From Candidatus Methylomirabilis sp. (GTDB taxonomy: Bacteria > DYJV01): DNA of 29,892 nt. Numbering within the stretch: position 1 is the first letter of the stretch; each line of letters starts with the position of its first letter. The stretch is taken from the NCBI GenBank assembly GCA_020722945.1, contig DYJV01000030.1, positions 1 to 29,892 of the forward strand, in the 5' to 3' direction. Made by a program: the position numbers and the translations under genes. Below, one piece after another: positions 8,328-17,092 of this stretch. Under the pieces are notes generated by a model, which saw nothing but the letters and a program-made list of their open reading frames with translations, was not told where the DNA came from and ran no database searches.

Positions 8328-8333
8328 TATAAT
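8328..8333 (+). promoter_or_regulatory. Candidate -10 element for pal
   Basis: A perfect TATAAT lies 38 bases upstream of the pal ATG, in a gap where a new transcription unit is expected. The -35 region about 17 bases upstream (TTTTCT, 8305-8310) is only a weak match, so this is a candidate. Confidence 0.4.
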
Positions 8334-8371
8334 AAATTTAAATAAAATAAAATTATAAAAAAGGAGAAGAG

Positions 8372-8941
8372 ATGAAAAAGTTATTAGTTCTTATGTCTAT
8401 TGTTGTATTAGCTTTATTTGTAGGTTGTGCTGGAAAGAAAGATACAGTCAAACATCAGGCTGGTGGTCAAGGTGGCGATGGTTCCCAAACACAAGTTAGT
8501 GAAGGACAAATGTCTAAGTGGAATAGCGATGCGTTGAATCAGGAGAAATTAAAAGAGGAAGAATTAAGAAGGAAACAGGAGTTGCAGGCTCTTCAAAGCC
8601 AGATTGAAAAATTTTCTCAGAGAGATGTTCATTTTGATTTTGATGAATACAAAATTAAATCAGATGATATCCCATATCTTGAAGAGCTTGGAGCTTGGTT
8701 GAAAAATCACTCTAACCTAAAAATTACAATAGAGGGACATTGCGATGAGAGAGGTTCTGACCTTTACAACTTAGCTTTAGGGCAGAAGAGGGCAAGCTCT
8801 GTAAGAGATTTTTTTAAAATGCTTGGAATAGAGGGTAATAGAGTTGATTGTGTAAGTTTTGGTGAGGAGAGACCTTTAGATCCGGGACATAGTGAATCTG
8901 CATGGTCTAAAAACAGGAGAGCTCATTTTGTAATAAAATAA
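8372..8941 (+). CDS. pal: Peptidoglycan-associated outer-membrane lipoprotein Pal
   Basis: Outer-membrane lipoprotein that binds peptidoglycan and works with the Tol system in envelope integrity and division. The N-terminus is a lipoprotein signal (MKKLLVLMSIVVLALFVGC) with lipobox LFVGC and the lipidated Cys at 19. Residues 20-75 are a low-complexity, Gly/Gln- and charge-rich linker with a short coiled-coil stretch (LKEEELRRKQELQALQSQIE). Residues about 83-189 are an OmpA-like domain with HFDFDEYKIK, IEGHCDERGS, YNLALGQKRA and the terminal NRRAHFVIK expected for Pal. The ribosome binding site AAGGAGAAGAG is strong. No tolQRAB genes lie beside it; they may be just outside or elsewhere. A DUF815 ATPase gene follows after four bases. 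Confidence 0.93.
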   Translation: MKKLLVLMSIVVLALFVGCAGKKDTVKHQAGGQGGDGSQTQVSEGQMSKWNSDALNQEKLKEEELRRKQELQALQSQIEKFSQRDVHFDFDEYKIKSDDIPYLEELGAWLKNHSNLKITIEGHCDERGSDLYNLALGQKRASSVRDFFKMLGIEGNRVDCVSFGEERPLDPGHSESAWSKNRRAHFVIK

Positions 8942-8945
8942 TATT

Positions 8946-9797
8946 ATGGATAAAGAATTCGATAAGTTAGCTCATAAACTTAATAGATTAATTGATGCTA
9001 TCTATCCTGCTAAAATTGATTATTCAGAGATAATAGCTAACTTCAATTTTTTTTCATGGCGTAAAGGTTTAGTTGCTAACTATCTTAAAGAGATCAAAAA
9101 CCCTTATATTGTTGATCTTGATGATATAATAGCACTTGACTACTTTAAAGAAACTATTTTAAATAATACTTTTCAATTTTGTAGAGGGTATCTTGCTAAT
9201 AATATTTTACTTTGGGGTGAGAGGGGTTGCGGCAAATCATCTCTTATAAAGAGTATAGTTAAAAAATTTGAGAATTATAAATTAAAATTGATAGAGGTAA
9301 AGAGTGATAGTCTCAACTCTCTCGAACAGCTTTTTGATATTATTGCAAATTATAGTGATATAAGATTTATAGTGTTTCTTGATGATATCTCTTATACTGT
9401 TGAGGATACAGGTTACAGAATTCTCAAATCTCTCCTTGATGGGAGTCTTACAGAGAATATGAATAATTTTCTCATATATGCCACCTCAAATAGGAGGCAT
9501 ATGGTAAAAGAGGAGTTTTCAGACAAAGAGATACATGAATTTGAAGCTATATCTGAAAAAGTATCATTAAGCGACCGATTTGGAATATCACTTGGTGTTT
9601 ATAAGCCACTAAAGGAAGATTATATATCGATAGTTGAAAATTATGTTATCAAATTTAATCTTCAAGAGTTTTTTAACAAACAAGATGCACTCAATTGGGC
9701 TATGAATAGGGGTGGTTTTTCTGGAAGGACAGCATATCATTATGTTTTGTCTCTCTTTTTTCAATTAGCTAAAAAGAGTAGTAATTCAAATAATTAA
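8946..9797 (+). CDS. DUF815 family AAA+ ATPase
   Basis: Predicted cytoplasmic P-loop ATPase of the DUF815 (DnaA/IstB-like AAA+) family, 283 residues, function unknown. Walker A is GERGCGKSS (91-99), Walker B FIVFLDDIS (141-149), and a sensor-1-like YATSNRRHM lies at 178-186. The family-specific stretch FEAISEKVSLSDRFGISLGV follows. The N-terminal about 80 residues are helical and precede a typical PYIVDLDDIIALDYFKE linker. It starts four bases after pal, so it is very probably cotranscribed with it. A strong hairpin terminator closes the unit. Biochemical role and partners cannot be inferred. Confidence 0.85.
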   Translation: MDKEFDKLAHKLNRLIDAIYPAKIDYSEIIANFNFFSWRKGLVANYLKEIKNPYIVDLDDIIALDYFKETILNNTFQFCRGYLANNILLWGERGCGKSSLIKSIVKKFENYKLKLIEVKSDSLNSLEQLFDIIANYSDIRFIVFLDDISYTVEDTGYRILKSLLDGSLTENMNNFLIYATSNRRHMVKEEFSDKEIHEFEAISEKVSLSDRFGISLGVYKPLKEDYISIVENYVIKFNLQEFFNKQDALNWAMNRGGFSGRTAYHYVLSLFFQLAKKSSNSNN

Positions 9798-9798
9798 T

Positions 9799-9838
9799 AA
9801 AATTGTAGAGGCATATTGCGGTATGTCTCTACAATTTT
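9799..9838 (+). terminator. Strong intrinsic terminator after the pal operon
   Basis: AAAATTGTAGAG (9799-9810) and CTCTACAATTTT (9827-9838) are perfect inverted repeats. The stem continues inward through one G-U and four more pairs to a six-base TTGCGG loop, about 17 pairs in all. A-rich and T-rich ends make it able to work in both directions. Confidence 0.85.
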
Positions 9839-9910
9839 ACCAATAATTACCTTTTGATAGTTTTAAACCTGCAAATCCAACGAACATAATCTCAACTTTT
9901 AGGAATTTTT

Positions 9911-10363
9911 ATGGAAATTGCACTTGTTAATCCAGAAATACCTCAGAATAGTGGGAATATAGGACGACTATGTGTTGCGACAAACAGCAAGTTACACTTT
10001 GTTGGGAAATTAGGATTTTCTATATCTGATAAACATTTAAAAAGGGCAGGTTTAGATTATTGGAAATCTCTTGATTATCAGATATGGGATAGCTTTGATG
10101 ATTTTTACACTATGAATCAAGATAAGAATTTTTACTTTGCAACAAGTAAAGGGGAGATGATATACACAGATGTATCTTTTAGATTTAATGATATAATTGT
10201 ATTTGGTTCGGAATCAAAGGGTTTTGATGACAAAATACTCAAGCCTTTCCCTGATAATCAGAAGATAAAAATTCCATTTAAGAATGTCAGGTGTCTTAAT
10301 TTGAGTAATTCTGTAAGTATAATACTTTATGAAGCTTTACGACAGCTTGATTTTGAATTTTAG
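9911..10363 (+). CDS. trmL: tRNA (cytidine(34)-2'-O)-methyltransferase
   Basis: SPOUT-class methyltransferase that 2'-O-methylates the wobble base of certain leucine tRNAs using SAM. At 150 residues it is the usual TrmL length, with no N-terminal extension as in larger SpoU proteins. Family patterns are NPEIPQNSGNIGRLC (7-21), FGSESKG (98-104) and RCLNLSNSVSI (127-137), the last two building the knotted SAM site. The ATG is preceded by AGGA at a suitable distance. It stands alone between a terminator upstream and a convergent gene five bases downstream. Confidence 0.92.
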   Translation: MEIALVNPEIPQNSGNIGRLCVATNSKLHFVGKLGFSISDKHLKRAGLDYWKSLDYQIWDSFDDFYTMNQDKNFYFATSKGEMIYTDVSFRFNDIIVFGSESKGFDDKILKPFPDNQKIKIPFKNVRCLNLSNSVSIILYEALRQLDFEF

Positions 10364-10368
10364 ATTTT

Positions 10369-11109
10369 TTATCGATCTTTTACATTAAGAACATTTGTAT
10401 ACTTTTTTAATGATCTTAATACCACCCAAATAACAAAGCCAATACCTAATATTATTAACCATCCCATATCAAACTCTAATCTACCTTCAACAAATATTTC
10501 TCCAACAGTTTCCATGATGAATAATACAAAAATAACTGCAAAGAAACCGTTGTATTCTCGCTTTAAAACATTTTTAAATGAGAAGGGAAGGTTTGGTTTC
10601 TTGTATTGGCTAAACTTAGGAATAAAAGCAGGGGTATTATTTGCCCATTTGAGATACTCATCACCAAATTTATTTCTTAGATATGCCTCTTCGGCAAAAA
10701 TTATCCGTTCGTAGTAAAGCCAAAAGATTAAAATGTAGATAAGTGTCAGCCACCAAAGATGAGCGAATAATGAGATACCCAGTCCCATAAAAAAATTACC
10801 CAAATACAATGGATTTCTGACGATGGAATAGATACCTGTTGTATTAAGAGTGTCTGCAATTTGTTTTTTTGTGTTTCTACCTGATGTCCCTTTTGGGGTA
10901 TGCCCAATTGTAAAAATGCGGATGCCCAAACCAATAAAACTAATAAAGAGACATAATGTCTCCCAGAGATGATCCAAGTATTCGTTATGTCCCGGATACT
11001 CATACTCTCGTAGTGCCAGCAAAAAAATGCCTATTACCGCCAGTGGCAAGTAGCTTCTCCAGCGAAACAGCCAATTGCCAGCATTTTCAAATTCTTCTCT
11101 TAATGCCAT
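10369..11109 (-). CDS. ICMT/PEMT-like integral membrane methyltransferase
   Basis: Membrane protein of 246 residues in the isoprenylcysteine carboxyl methyltransferase / phospholipid methyltransferase superfamily. There are about six hydrophobic segments; the catalytic-type region is TTGIYSIVRNPLYLGNFFMG followed by EEAYLRNKFGDEYLKW, the conserved RNP-Y and E-x-x-L pattern that contacts SAM. The substrate is unknown; bacterial members methylate lipids, thiols or hydrophobic groups. The C-terminal about 70 residues add two further helices. The start has TAGGAG on the minus strand. The gene looks somewhat richer in G+C than its surroundings, and the adjacent upstream gap has short inverted repeats, so acquisition is possible but unproven. 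Confidence 0.8.
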   Translation of the reverse strand: MALREEFENAGNWLFRWRSYLPLAVIGIFLLALREYEYPGHNEYLDHLWETLCLFISFIGLGIRIFTIGHTPKGTSGRNTKKQIADTLNTTGIYSIVRNPLYLGNFFMGLGISLFAHLWWLTLIYILIFWLYYERIIFAEEAYLRNKFGDEYLKWANNTPAFIPKFSQYKKPNLPFSFKNVLKREYNGFFAVIFVLFIMETVGEIFVEGRLEFDMGWLIILGIGFVIWVVLRSLKKYTNVLNVKDR

Positions 11110-11367
11110 TTTATCTCCTACTAAGAATTTGTGTTATAATAATTTAATTTATATAAATGGATTTTACCCGTTAAAATTGGGCAGTTAGGATAACTTCATT
11201 TACCTGGGTCAATGAACCCTTAAAGGAGTCTGTCCCCTATCTCCTATAAAATTAGCCTATTTACACTCTATCTACTGTTATTATTTTTTATGAAAAAATT
11301 TTTATTAAATAGATACTGTAAAGATTATTATCAGAATCTATTTAGTAAATGAATTATGTGTGACTCC
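11110..11367. other. 258-base gap with small inverted repeats
   Basis: No gene is seen. The gap holds ATTTTACCCGTTAAAAT, GGGTCAATGAACCC, and AGGAG (11224-11228) facing CTCCT (11241-11245). The sequence GGAGTCTGTCCCC at 11225-11237 resembles short repeats that I associate with REP-associated tyrosine transposases; that association is from memory and untested. Confidence 0.35.
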
Positions 11368-12063
11368 CTACGATACTATCTTAGATATCCATTTTATTGC
11401 TTCTTTATCACCTATTGATTCGATGTTGAGAACTGCGGAGTAGTAGTGTGGATCATTTACATCAAAATTGAAGTAATACTTGTTGTAAGTGATTGCTTTA
11501 TTGTCTATCTGCTGAATAAGTGTGTCAACTTTGTCTTGAGGGATACCTTTTAGATTAACCATATTTTTCTTTCTGAATTCAGGAGTTCCTACAAATCTAA
11601 AATGAAAGCTATTTGGCTCATCTTTGAGGATAATATTGCCGCCCCTTCCAAGTATTATGCAGTTCCCAGATTTTGATATTGCACTAATAACTCTGAATAA
11701 CATTTTTTTGTAGATATCAGCATCTATCCAACCGCTACTATCCATTCTGTAAGGTAAGAGATGTTTGTAACTATCCCTTATATTCCTTGAGTAAAGCTTA
11801 TCTTGCTTTTGCTCCATATCAAGGTTTTGCTGATCTTTTCTGGTGAAAATATCAATAGAGAAATATTTGGATATAGTTGCTACGATATTTTCATGTTTCT
11901 CGATCTCGAATGTTTTAACATCCATTTTGTTTATTTTTAACATTTCAGCGATCTCTTCTGCTATAATGTGGTCGAAATAGAGATATCCCAATTTTTCAGC
12001 GAGCTCATGGGCTATAATTGTTCCTTTGCAGCCTACCTCTGCATTGATTGTTATTATTGCCAT
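11368..12063 (-). CDS. Cytidylate kinase-like family protein
   Basis: P-loop nucleotide kinase-like protein of 231 residues from the cytidylate-kinase-like family, distinct from the housekeeping Cmk. The P-loop at residues about 7-18 (NAEVGCKGTIIA) replaces the canonical GxGGxxIA. The sequence then reads LAEKLGYLYFDHIIAEEIAE as in the family, and GRGGNIIL lies in the middle. The C-terminal third has a strand-helix NFDVNDPHYYS segment. Substrate and physiological role are unknown; many genomes carry several copies. A very strong ribosome binding site (AGGAGGGG) precedes the ATG. It lies 18 bases after the UDP-glucuronate epimerase gene on the same strand, so the two are likely cotranscribed. 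Confidence 0.8.
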   Translation of the reverse strand: MAIITINAEVGCKGTIIAHELAEKLGYLYFDHIIAEEIAEMLKINKMDVKTFEIEKHENIVATISKYFSIDIFTRKDQQNLDMEQKQDKLYSRNIRDSYKHLLPYRMDSSGWIDADIYKKMLFRVISAISKSGNCIILGRGGNIILKDEPNSFHFRFVGTPEFRKKNMVNLKGIPQDKVDTLIQQIDNKAITYNKYYFNFDVNDPHYYSAVLNIESIGDKEAIKWISKIVS

Positions 12064-12081
12064 AATCCCCTCCTAATTATA

Positions 12082-13095
12082 TTATTTTATTTTGTAATAA
12101 TTTTTGTACCACTTGATAAAATTGCCGATACCTGTATCTAATGGAGTTGATGGTTTAAAACCAATATCGTTAATCAAGTCATCTATATCTGCGTATGTCT
12201 CCAAAACATCCCCCATCTGAAGCTCTTTGAAATTTATTACAGCTTTTTTTTGAAGATGTTTCTCTATTGTAGCTATAAAATCCATTAGATCAACTGGTGA
12301 ATTGTTCCCAATGTTGTAGATTTTGTAGGGTGATGAACTACTTGAAGGATCAGGATTTGCTGAATCCCAATTTATGTTGGGCTGGGGAATTTGGGGAATA
12401 ATTCTTGCAATACCCTCTACAATGTCATCAATATAAGTAAAATCTCTTTTCATCTTGCCAAAGTTGTAAACTTCTATAGCCTTACCTTGTATGATATTTT
12501 GTGTAAATTTAAAAAGTGCCATATCAGGTCTCCCCCAAGGTCCATATACAGTAAAAAATCTTAATCCTGTGCATGGGAGATTGTATAGATTAGCATAGGT
12601 ATGTGCCATAAGTTCATTTGCTTTTTTGGTAGCAGCATAGAGTGAAACAGGATGGTCAACATTGTGATGGACAGAAAATGGCATTTTGCTGTTTGCACCA
12701 TATACAGAGCTTGAAGATGCAAATAGCAAGTGTTTGACTTTTGTATGTCTACACCCTTCAAGTATATTGAGAAAGCCTTTTATATTGCTATCGATATAGA
12801 CATATGGATTTGTAATTGAGGCTCTCACCCCTGCTTGAGCAGCCAAATTGACTACCACATCAAAATTCTCTTTTTTGAATAGATTCATAATATTGCTACG
12901 ATCAGATAGATCCATTTTGTAAAAATGAAAGTTGGTAAAGTCATTTAATATTGACAATCTATCCTCTTTTAGCTTAGTGTCGTAGTAATCGTTTATGTTG
13001 TCTACTGAGTAAATATCGATGTTTGATTGTTGGAGAAGTTTTTTGGAGAGATGAAATCCTATGAAACCAGCAGCACCAGTAATTAAAATTTTCAT
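12082..13095 (-). CDS. UDP-glucuronate 4-epimerase (GAE/CapI type)
   Basis: NAD-dependent extended short-chain dehydrogenase/reductase that interconverts UDP-glucuronate and UDP-galacturonate for surface polysaccharide. I choose ATG 13095 (337 residues): a start at 13155 would add a 20-residue hydrophobic leader with no family counterpart, whereas AAAGGAT stands properly before 13095. The Rossmann motif GAAGFIG is at 7-13, the catalytic pair Y153/K157 is in SLYAATKK, and the 4-epimerase signature VYGPWGRPDMALFKF and MKRDFTYIDDIVEGI are present. The C-terminal half (WDSANPDPSSSSSPYKIYNI and ADIDDLINDIGFKPSTPL) is diagnostic of this subfamily rather than GalE. The sugar enzyme and the glycosyltransferase at 3513 may serve surface polysaccharides. 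Confidence 0.88.
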   Translation of the reverse strand: MKILITGAAGFIGFHLSKKLLQQSNIDIYSVDNINDYYDTKLKEDRLSILNDFTNFHFYKMDLSDRSNIMNLFKKENFDVVVNLAAQAGVRASITNPYVYIDSNIKGFLNILEGCRHTKVKHLLFASSSSVYGANSKMPFSVHHNVDHPVSLYAATKKANELMAHTYANLYNLPCTGLRFFTVYGPWGRPDMALFKFTQNIIQGKAIEVYNFGKMKRDFTYIDDIVEGIARIIPQIPQPNINWDSANPDPSSSSSPYKIYNIGNNSPVDLMDFIATIEKHLQKKAVINFKELQMGDVLETYADIDDLINDIGFKPSTPLDTGIGNFIKWYKNYYKIK

Positions 13096-13141
13096 AAAAA
13101 ATCCTTTGAGAATTAGTAAAAATATGTTACTAAAAATTTGT

Positions 13142-13909
13142 ATGAAAGTCAACATTTCTCTTTTACAAATAGATGTTCAAGCAGGTGATCCTGAGGTAAA
13201 TTTTCAAAAAGTAATTATGCTTATTGAAAATTTAAACATAAATCATAATCACTATGTTCTACTTCCAGAGTTGTGGATATCAGGGTATGACTACCTCAAA
13301 CTCACTGATTGTTTCAATTTCTTTAATAGTAATCTTTCTACTTTACGGAATATAGCAAAAGATAGATCTATCAATATAATAGGCTCTGTTCCTTGGATTA
13401 TAGATAGCAAAATATTCAACCGCTCTATATTTATTGATAATTTAGGTAATATAGCAGGGACCTACGACAAAATACACCTTTTTAAACCTTTAAAAGAGGA
13501 TTCTTTCTTTACACCCGGCAAAACTATTTCTCTAATTGACAAAGTTCCCAAAATTGGTTTAATGATATGCTATGATCTCAGATTTCCAGAGTTATCAAGA
13601 AAGCTCTCTCTTGAAGGGGCAGAGATAATTTTTATCTCTGCAGAGTGGCCTGCTGAAAGAATAGAGCATTGGAAAATCCTCAATAGTGCAAGAGCAATTG
13701 AAAATCAGGTCTTTATAGCTGCATGCAATAGGGTAGGAGAATCTTTTGATATTAAATTTGGAGGACACTCACTTCTAATATCGCCTGCAGGTCATATAAT
13801 AGCAGAGCTTGAAGATAAAGAGGGGGTTTTAAATTGTGAGATAGACCTTGAAGATATTGCAAAATTGAAAAATTTTATTGATATAAAAAGGGATGTAAAA
13901 GTATTATGA
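13142..13909 (+). CDS. Carbon-nitrogen hydrolase (nitrilase superfamily, omega-amidase-like)
   Basis: Cytoplasmic amidase of the nitrilase superfamily with the Glu-Lys-Cys triad visible: E43 in LLPELW, K110 in YDKIHLF and C143 in MICYDLRFPE. The start is placed at ATG 13142 (255 residues), which gives the usual MKVNISLLQ beginning; ATG 13124 is a possible alternative, and an even earlier ATG at 13061 would overlap the divergent epimerase gene. No clear ribosome binding site is seen for either. The omega-amidase/Nit2-type branch is my best guess, acting on alpha-ketoglutaramate or similar amides. It is the first of a long co-oriented run; its last four bases overlap crcB (ATGA). Confidence 0.82.
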   Translation: MKVNISLLQIDVQAGDPEVNFQKVIMLIENLNINHNHYVLLPELWISGYDYLKLTDCFNFFNSNLSTLRNIAKDRSINIIGSVPWIIDSKIFNRSIFIDNLGNIAGTYDKIHLFKPLKEDSFFTPGKTISLIDKVPKIGLMICYDLRFPELSRKLSLEGAEIIFISAEWPAERIEHWKILNSARAIENQVFIAACNRVGESFDIKFGGHSLLISPAGHIIAELEDKEGVLNCEIDLEDIAKLKNFIDIKRDVKVL

Positions 13910-14271
13910 ATATTTTACTTATTGGATTGGGTGGTTTTTTAGGAGCGATATCAAGATATATTTTTGCAAGGTGGATAGCTCTCACCTTTGGCAATCTTAT
14001 GCCTTATGGGACACTTTTTGTAAATGTTGCTGGTTCATTTTTACTTGGGTATTTGTATACCCTTTCAATAGAGAGGATATTTATTACAGAACATATGAGA
14101 TTTTTTTTAGGTGTAGGTTTTCTCGGTGCCTTTACTACATTTTCTACATTTAGTTTAGAGAGTATAATGCTTTATGAAGATGGTGCATATATACTTTTCT
14201 TTTTGAATATACTGCTTAATCTGTTTTTAAGTTTATTAGCTGTTTTTTTTGGGATATATTTAGCAAAATAA
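13906..14271 (+). CDS. crcB: Fluoride ion channel CrcB/Fluc
   Basis: Small membrane channel that exports fluoride as an inverted dimer. The 121 residues form four hydrophobic helices. Family patterns are GLGGFLGAISRYI (7-19), GTLFVNVAGSFLLG (35-48, with conserved N40) and GFLGAFTTFSTFS (71-83) carrying the phenylalanines and threonines of the fluoride pathway. The ATG overlaps the nitrilase stop, so it is translationally coupled. DUF190 follows 20 bases later, a common neighbour of crcB. I found no fluoride riboswitch upstream; as the gene sits inside an operon one may not be needed. Confidence 0.93.
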   Translation: MNILLIGLGGFLGAISRYIFARWIALTFGNLMPYGTLFVNVAGSFLLGYLYTLSIERIFITEHMRFFLGVGFLGAFTTFSTFSLESIMLYEDGAYILFFLNILLNLFLSLLAVFFGIYLAK

Positions 14272-14291
14272 TGTTTGTTGAGGTGTCTTGA

Positions 14292-14645
14292 ATGGATCAA
14301 TTTGAGAAAATTTTAGGAAAGCAGAAGCTTATGCGTATATTTATAGGGGAGAGTGATACATTTCACGGAGTTCCTCTATATAAGGCAATTGTAAATTTTT
14401 GCAGAGAGCGTAAGATTGCTGGAGCTACAGTAATAAGGGGTATTTATGGTTATGGTGGCAGTTCGATTCTCAAATCTTCAAGGACTCTTGCATTGTCCCA
14501 AGATCTCCCTATAATCATCGAAATAGTTGATACAATGGAGAAGATAGAAGCTATAATGCCTGATATTGAAAATATGATGTTTGATGCTAAAGGGTTGATT
14601 ACCCTTGAGCTTGCAGAAGTTATAAGGCATATCTCAAATAAATAA
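14292..14645 (+). CDS. DUF190 family protein
   Basis: Small cytoplasmic protein of 117 residues, PII-like/ferredoxin fold family of unknown function. The family segments LMRIFIGESDTFHGVPLYKA and GATVIRGIYGYGGSS are plain. DUF190 genes are often found beside crcB, as here, and are thought to be linked to fluoride resistance, but the molecular role is not established. The ribosome binding site is GAGGTG upstream of ATG 14292, and purM begins 16 bases after the stop. Confidence 0.88.
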   Translation: MDQFEKILGKQKLMRIFIGESDTFHGVPLYKAIVNFCRERKIAGATVIRGIYGYGGSSILKSSRTLALSQDLPIIIEIVDTMEKIEAIMPDIENMMFDAKGLITLELAEVIRHISNK

Positions 14646-14661
14646 AATATGGAGGTTGAAT

Positions 14662-15720
14662 TTGGACTATAAAAGCTCAGGTGTAGATATTAAGAAGGCT
14701 GATGTTCTCATCAAAGGCTTAAAGGAGAAGATACAGGAGAGTTTTAAGCCAGAAGTTATTTCAGAGATAGGTGGATTTTCTGGTTTGTTTGATATATCAA
14801 GTGATAATTATCGTGATTCTGTGTTGGTGAGTTCTACTGATGGGGTTGGCACAAAATTAAAGCTTGCTTTTCTGACCAACAGACATTCAACTATCGGTAT
14901 TGACTTAGTTGGTATGGTTGTAAATGATATAATTGTTACTGGCGCAAGACCACTTTTTATGCTTGATTACTTTGCTACAGGGAAGATTAATCAGAGTATT
15001 GCCTCACAAGTTATAAGTGGGATTGTTGATGGCTGTAAAGAGGCACTATGTTCACTTATTGGTGGAGAAACCGCTGAAATGCCCGGTTTCTATAATGATG
15101 ATGAATATGATCTTGCTGGTTTTGGAGTAGGGATTGCCCAAAAAGGTAAAATAATAGATGGTTCAAATATCGCTAAGAAAAACCTTATTATAGGGATCGA
15201 TTCATCTGGTCCACATAGTAATGGATATTCACTCCTTCGTAAAATTTTTATTGAATCAGGGAAATTTGATATATACAATACTCTTCTTGAAGGATTAGAT
15301 CGCCCTCTTGCTGATGTTCTTATGACACCTACCAAAATCTATGTAAAGCCTATATTAAATCTTTTAAAAACTTTTAATATCAATGGCATGGCACATATAA
15401 CTGGTGGCGGGATTACCGAAAATATTCCGAGAATCCTTCCTGAAAGGTGTAAGGCAATTATTAATGCTTCATCGTGGAACATCCCACCAATATTTAAGCT
15501 TGCTAAAAATTATGGTGATATAGATGAGCTTGAGATGTTTAAAACCTTTAATTCAGGAGTAGGATTTGTTCTGATAGTTCCCCCTGATAATGTTGATGAT
15601 ATGATTTTTATGCTTAATAGTCTCAACTTCAGCTCACAGATAATTGGTGAGATTGACGAACGTAAAGATAAAGATGAGAAGATAGAGATAGAGAATTACA
15701 AAAATGTTTTTAAAATTTAG
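14662..15720 (+). CDS. purM: Phosphoribosylformylglycinamidine cyclo-ligase (AIR synthetase)
   Basis: Cytoplasmic enzyme of de novo purine synthesis that closes the imidazole ring of FGAM using ATP. I place the start at TTG 14662 because GGAGG at 14651-14655 lies six bases before it; TTG 14656 would touch the ribosome binding site. The 352-residue product has the AIRS N-domain with SSTDGVGTKLKLA, the C-domain with GIDSSGPHSNGYSLLRKI and the HITGGGITENIPRILP pattern. GGETAEMPGFY at about 135 is typical of PurM. It belongs to the co-oriented housekeeping run; no other purine genes are adjacent. Confidence 0.94.
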   Translation: MDYKSSGVDIKKADVLIKGLKEKIQESFKPEVISEIGGFSGLFDISSDNYRDSVLVSSTDGVGTKLKLAFLTNRHSTIGIDLVGMVVNDIIVTGARPLFMLDYFATGKINQSIASQVISGIVDGCKEALCSLIGGETAEMPGFYNDDEYDLAGFGVGIAQKGKIIDGSNIAKKNLIIGIDSSGPHSNGYSLLRKIFIESGKFDIYNTLLEGLDRPLADVLMTPTKIYVKPILNLLKTFNINGMAHITGGGITENIPRILPERCKAIINASSWNIPPIFKLAKNYGDIDELEMFKTFNSGVGFVLIVPPDNVDDMIFMLNSLNFSSQIIGEIDERKDKDEKIEIENYKNVFKI

Positions 15721-15736
15721 AGCTTAGGGGTAAATA

Positions 15737-17092
15737 ATGTTTGAAAGTCTTTCAGAGAAGCTCGATATTGTATTTGAAAAGATAAAGGGTAAAGGTGTTT
15801 TGACCCCTGAAATCATAGAGCAGGTTCTAAAAGAGATACGGCTTGTGCTTCTTGAAGCTGATGTTAACTATAAAGTTACTAAGACTTTTATAGGTTATGT
15901 AAAAGATAGAGCTCTCGGACAAGAAGTTATGAAAAGCCTTACACCATCACAACAGCTTGTCAAAATAGTTAAGGAGGAGATGGAGAAGATAATAGGTGGA
16001 GATGAGGACAACTCTATCAATATCATAGGTAAGCCGCCTATTGTTTTTATGATGGTTGGATTACAAGGTTCAGGGAAAACTACTACCTCTGGCAAATTAG
16101 CAAACCTTTTAAGGAGTAAATACAAAAAGTCTCCACTCCTTGTTCCTGCTGATGTATATAGACCAGCCGCTATAAAACAGCTTGAAAAGATATCTAAAGA
16201 TCTCAATGTTACATGTTATCCTACTGATCCCCAATCTAATCCTGTTGATATTGCAAAATATTCTCTTGATTTTGCCATTAAACAGAGTTGTGATACAGTC
16301 ATAATAGATACTGCTGGTAGGTTGCATATAGATGATGGACTTATGAGGGAGCTTGAAAATATTAAAAAAGCTGTCAACCCACAGGAGATACTTTTTGTTG
16401 CAGATTCAATGACAGGTCAAGAAGCAGTCAATATAGCTATGGAGTTTGATAAAAAGCTCGATATCACAGGTATTGTCCTCACAAAACTTGACGGTGATGC
16501 TAGGGGGGGAGCTGCTCTTTCAATAAGGAGTATTACAGGTAAACCTATCAAACTTATCGGAAAGGGTGAAAAGCTAAACGACCTTGAAGTATTTCACCCA
16601 GAACGTATGGTATCAAGGATACTTGGGATGGGTGATGTGTTGACCCTCATTGAGAAAGCAACTGCCTCAATTGACCAAGAGGATATAGAGAATATTGAGT
16701 CAAGGTTGAGAAAAAATATATTTACTATGGATGACTACAAAAAACAGCTTAGCCAGATAAAGAAATTGGGTTCACTTGATTCAATATTAAATATGATACC
16801 CGGTTTTTCCAAGTTGAAGCAGGGTGGCAACTTCAAAATAGATGAGAAAGAGTTTTTGAGACAGGAAGCTATCATAAATTCTATGACTAAACAGGAGAGG
16901 AGTAAGCCTGACATCATTAATGGAAGTAGAAGAAGGCGTATTGCTTCGGGAAGTGGGACAACTGTCCAAGAGGTTAATAAACTTCTTAAAAACTATTTAG
17001 GGGTAAAAGATATGATAAAGAATTTCAATCAGAAGAAGTTTAAAGGTCTTCCGAAAGATTTTAGTAAAATGATGAGAGGGATACCAAAGTAG
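15737..17092 (+). CDS. ffh: Signal recognition particle protein Ffh (SRP54)
   Basis: GTPase that binds signal peptides emerging from ribosomes and, with 4.5S RNA and FtsY, delivers them to the membrane. The N domain covers residues 1 to about 85. The G domain has GLQGSGKTT at 108-116, DTAGRLH at 191-197 and TKLDGDARGG at 249-258. The M domain (about 300-451) contains SILNMIPGFSKL and the RNA-binding segment GSRRRRIASGSGTTVQEVN. Its 451 residues are normal. The stop TAG is followed at once by the ATG of the RND adaptor. No 4.5S RNA gene was noticed in this window. Confidence 0.96.
   Translation: MFESLSEKLDIVFEKIKGKGVLTPEIIEQVLKEIRLVLLEADVNYKVTKTFIGYVKDRALGQEVMKSLTPSQQLVKIVKEEMEKIIGGDEDNSINIIGKPPIVFMMVGLQGSGKTTTSGKLANLLRSKYKKSPLLVPADVYRPAAIKQLEKISKDLNVTCYPTDPQSNPVDIAKYSLDFAIKQSCDTVIIDTAGRLHIDDGLMRELENIKKAVNPQEILFVADSMTGQEAVNIAMEFDKKLDITGIVLTKLDGDARGGAALSIRSITGKPIKLIGKGEKLNDLEVFHPERMVSRILGMGDVLTLIEKATASIDQEDIENIESRLRKNIFTMDDYKKQLSQIKKLGSLDSILNMIPGFSKLKQGGNFKIDEKEFLRQEAIINSMTKQERSKPDIINGSRRRRIASGSGTTVQEVNKLLKNYLGVKDMIKNFNQKKFKGLPKDFSKMMRGIPK

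Noticed and set aside
13061-13141. Extended N-terminus of the nitrilase from ATG 13061
   Set aside because: It would overlap the divergent epimerase start, and the family normally begins at the MKVNISLLQ residues.
13096-13155. Extended N-terminus of the epimerase beginning MLTFIQIFSNIF
   Set aside because: No matching family residues, and a better ribosome binding site precedes ATG 13095.
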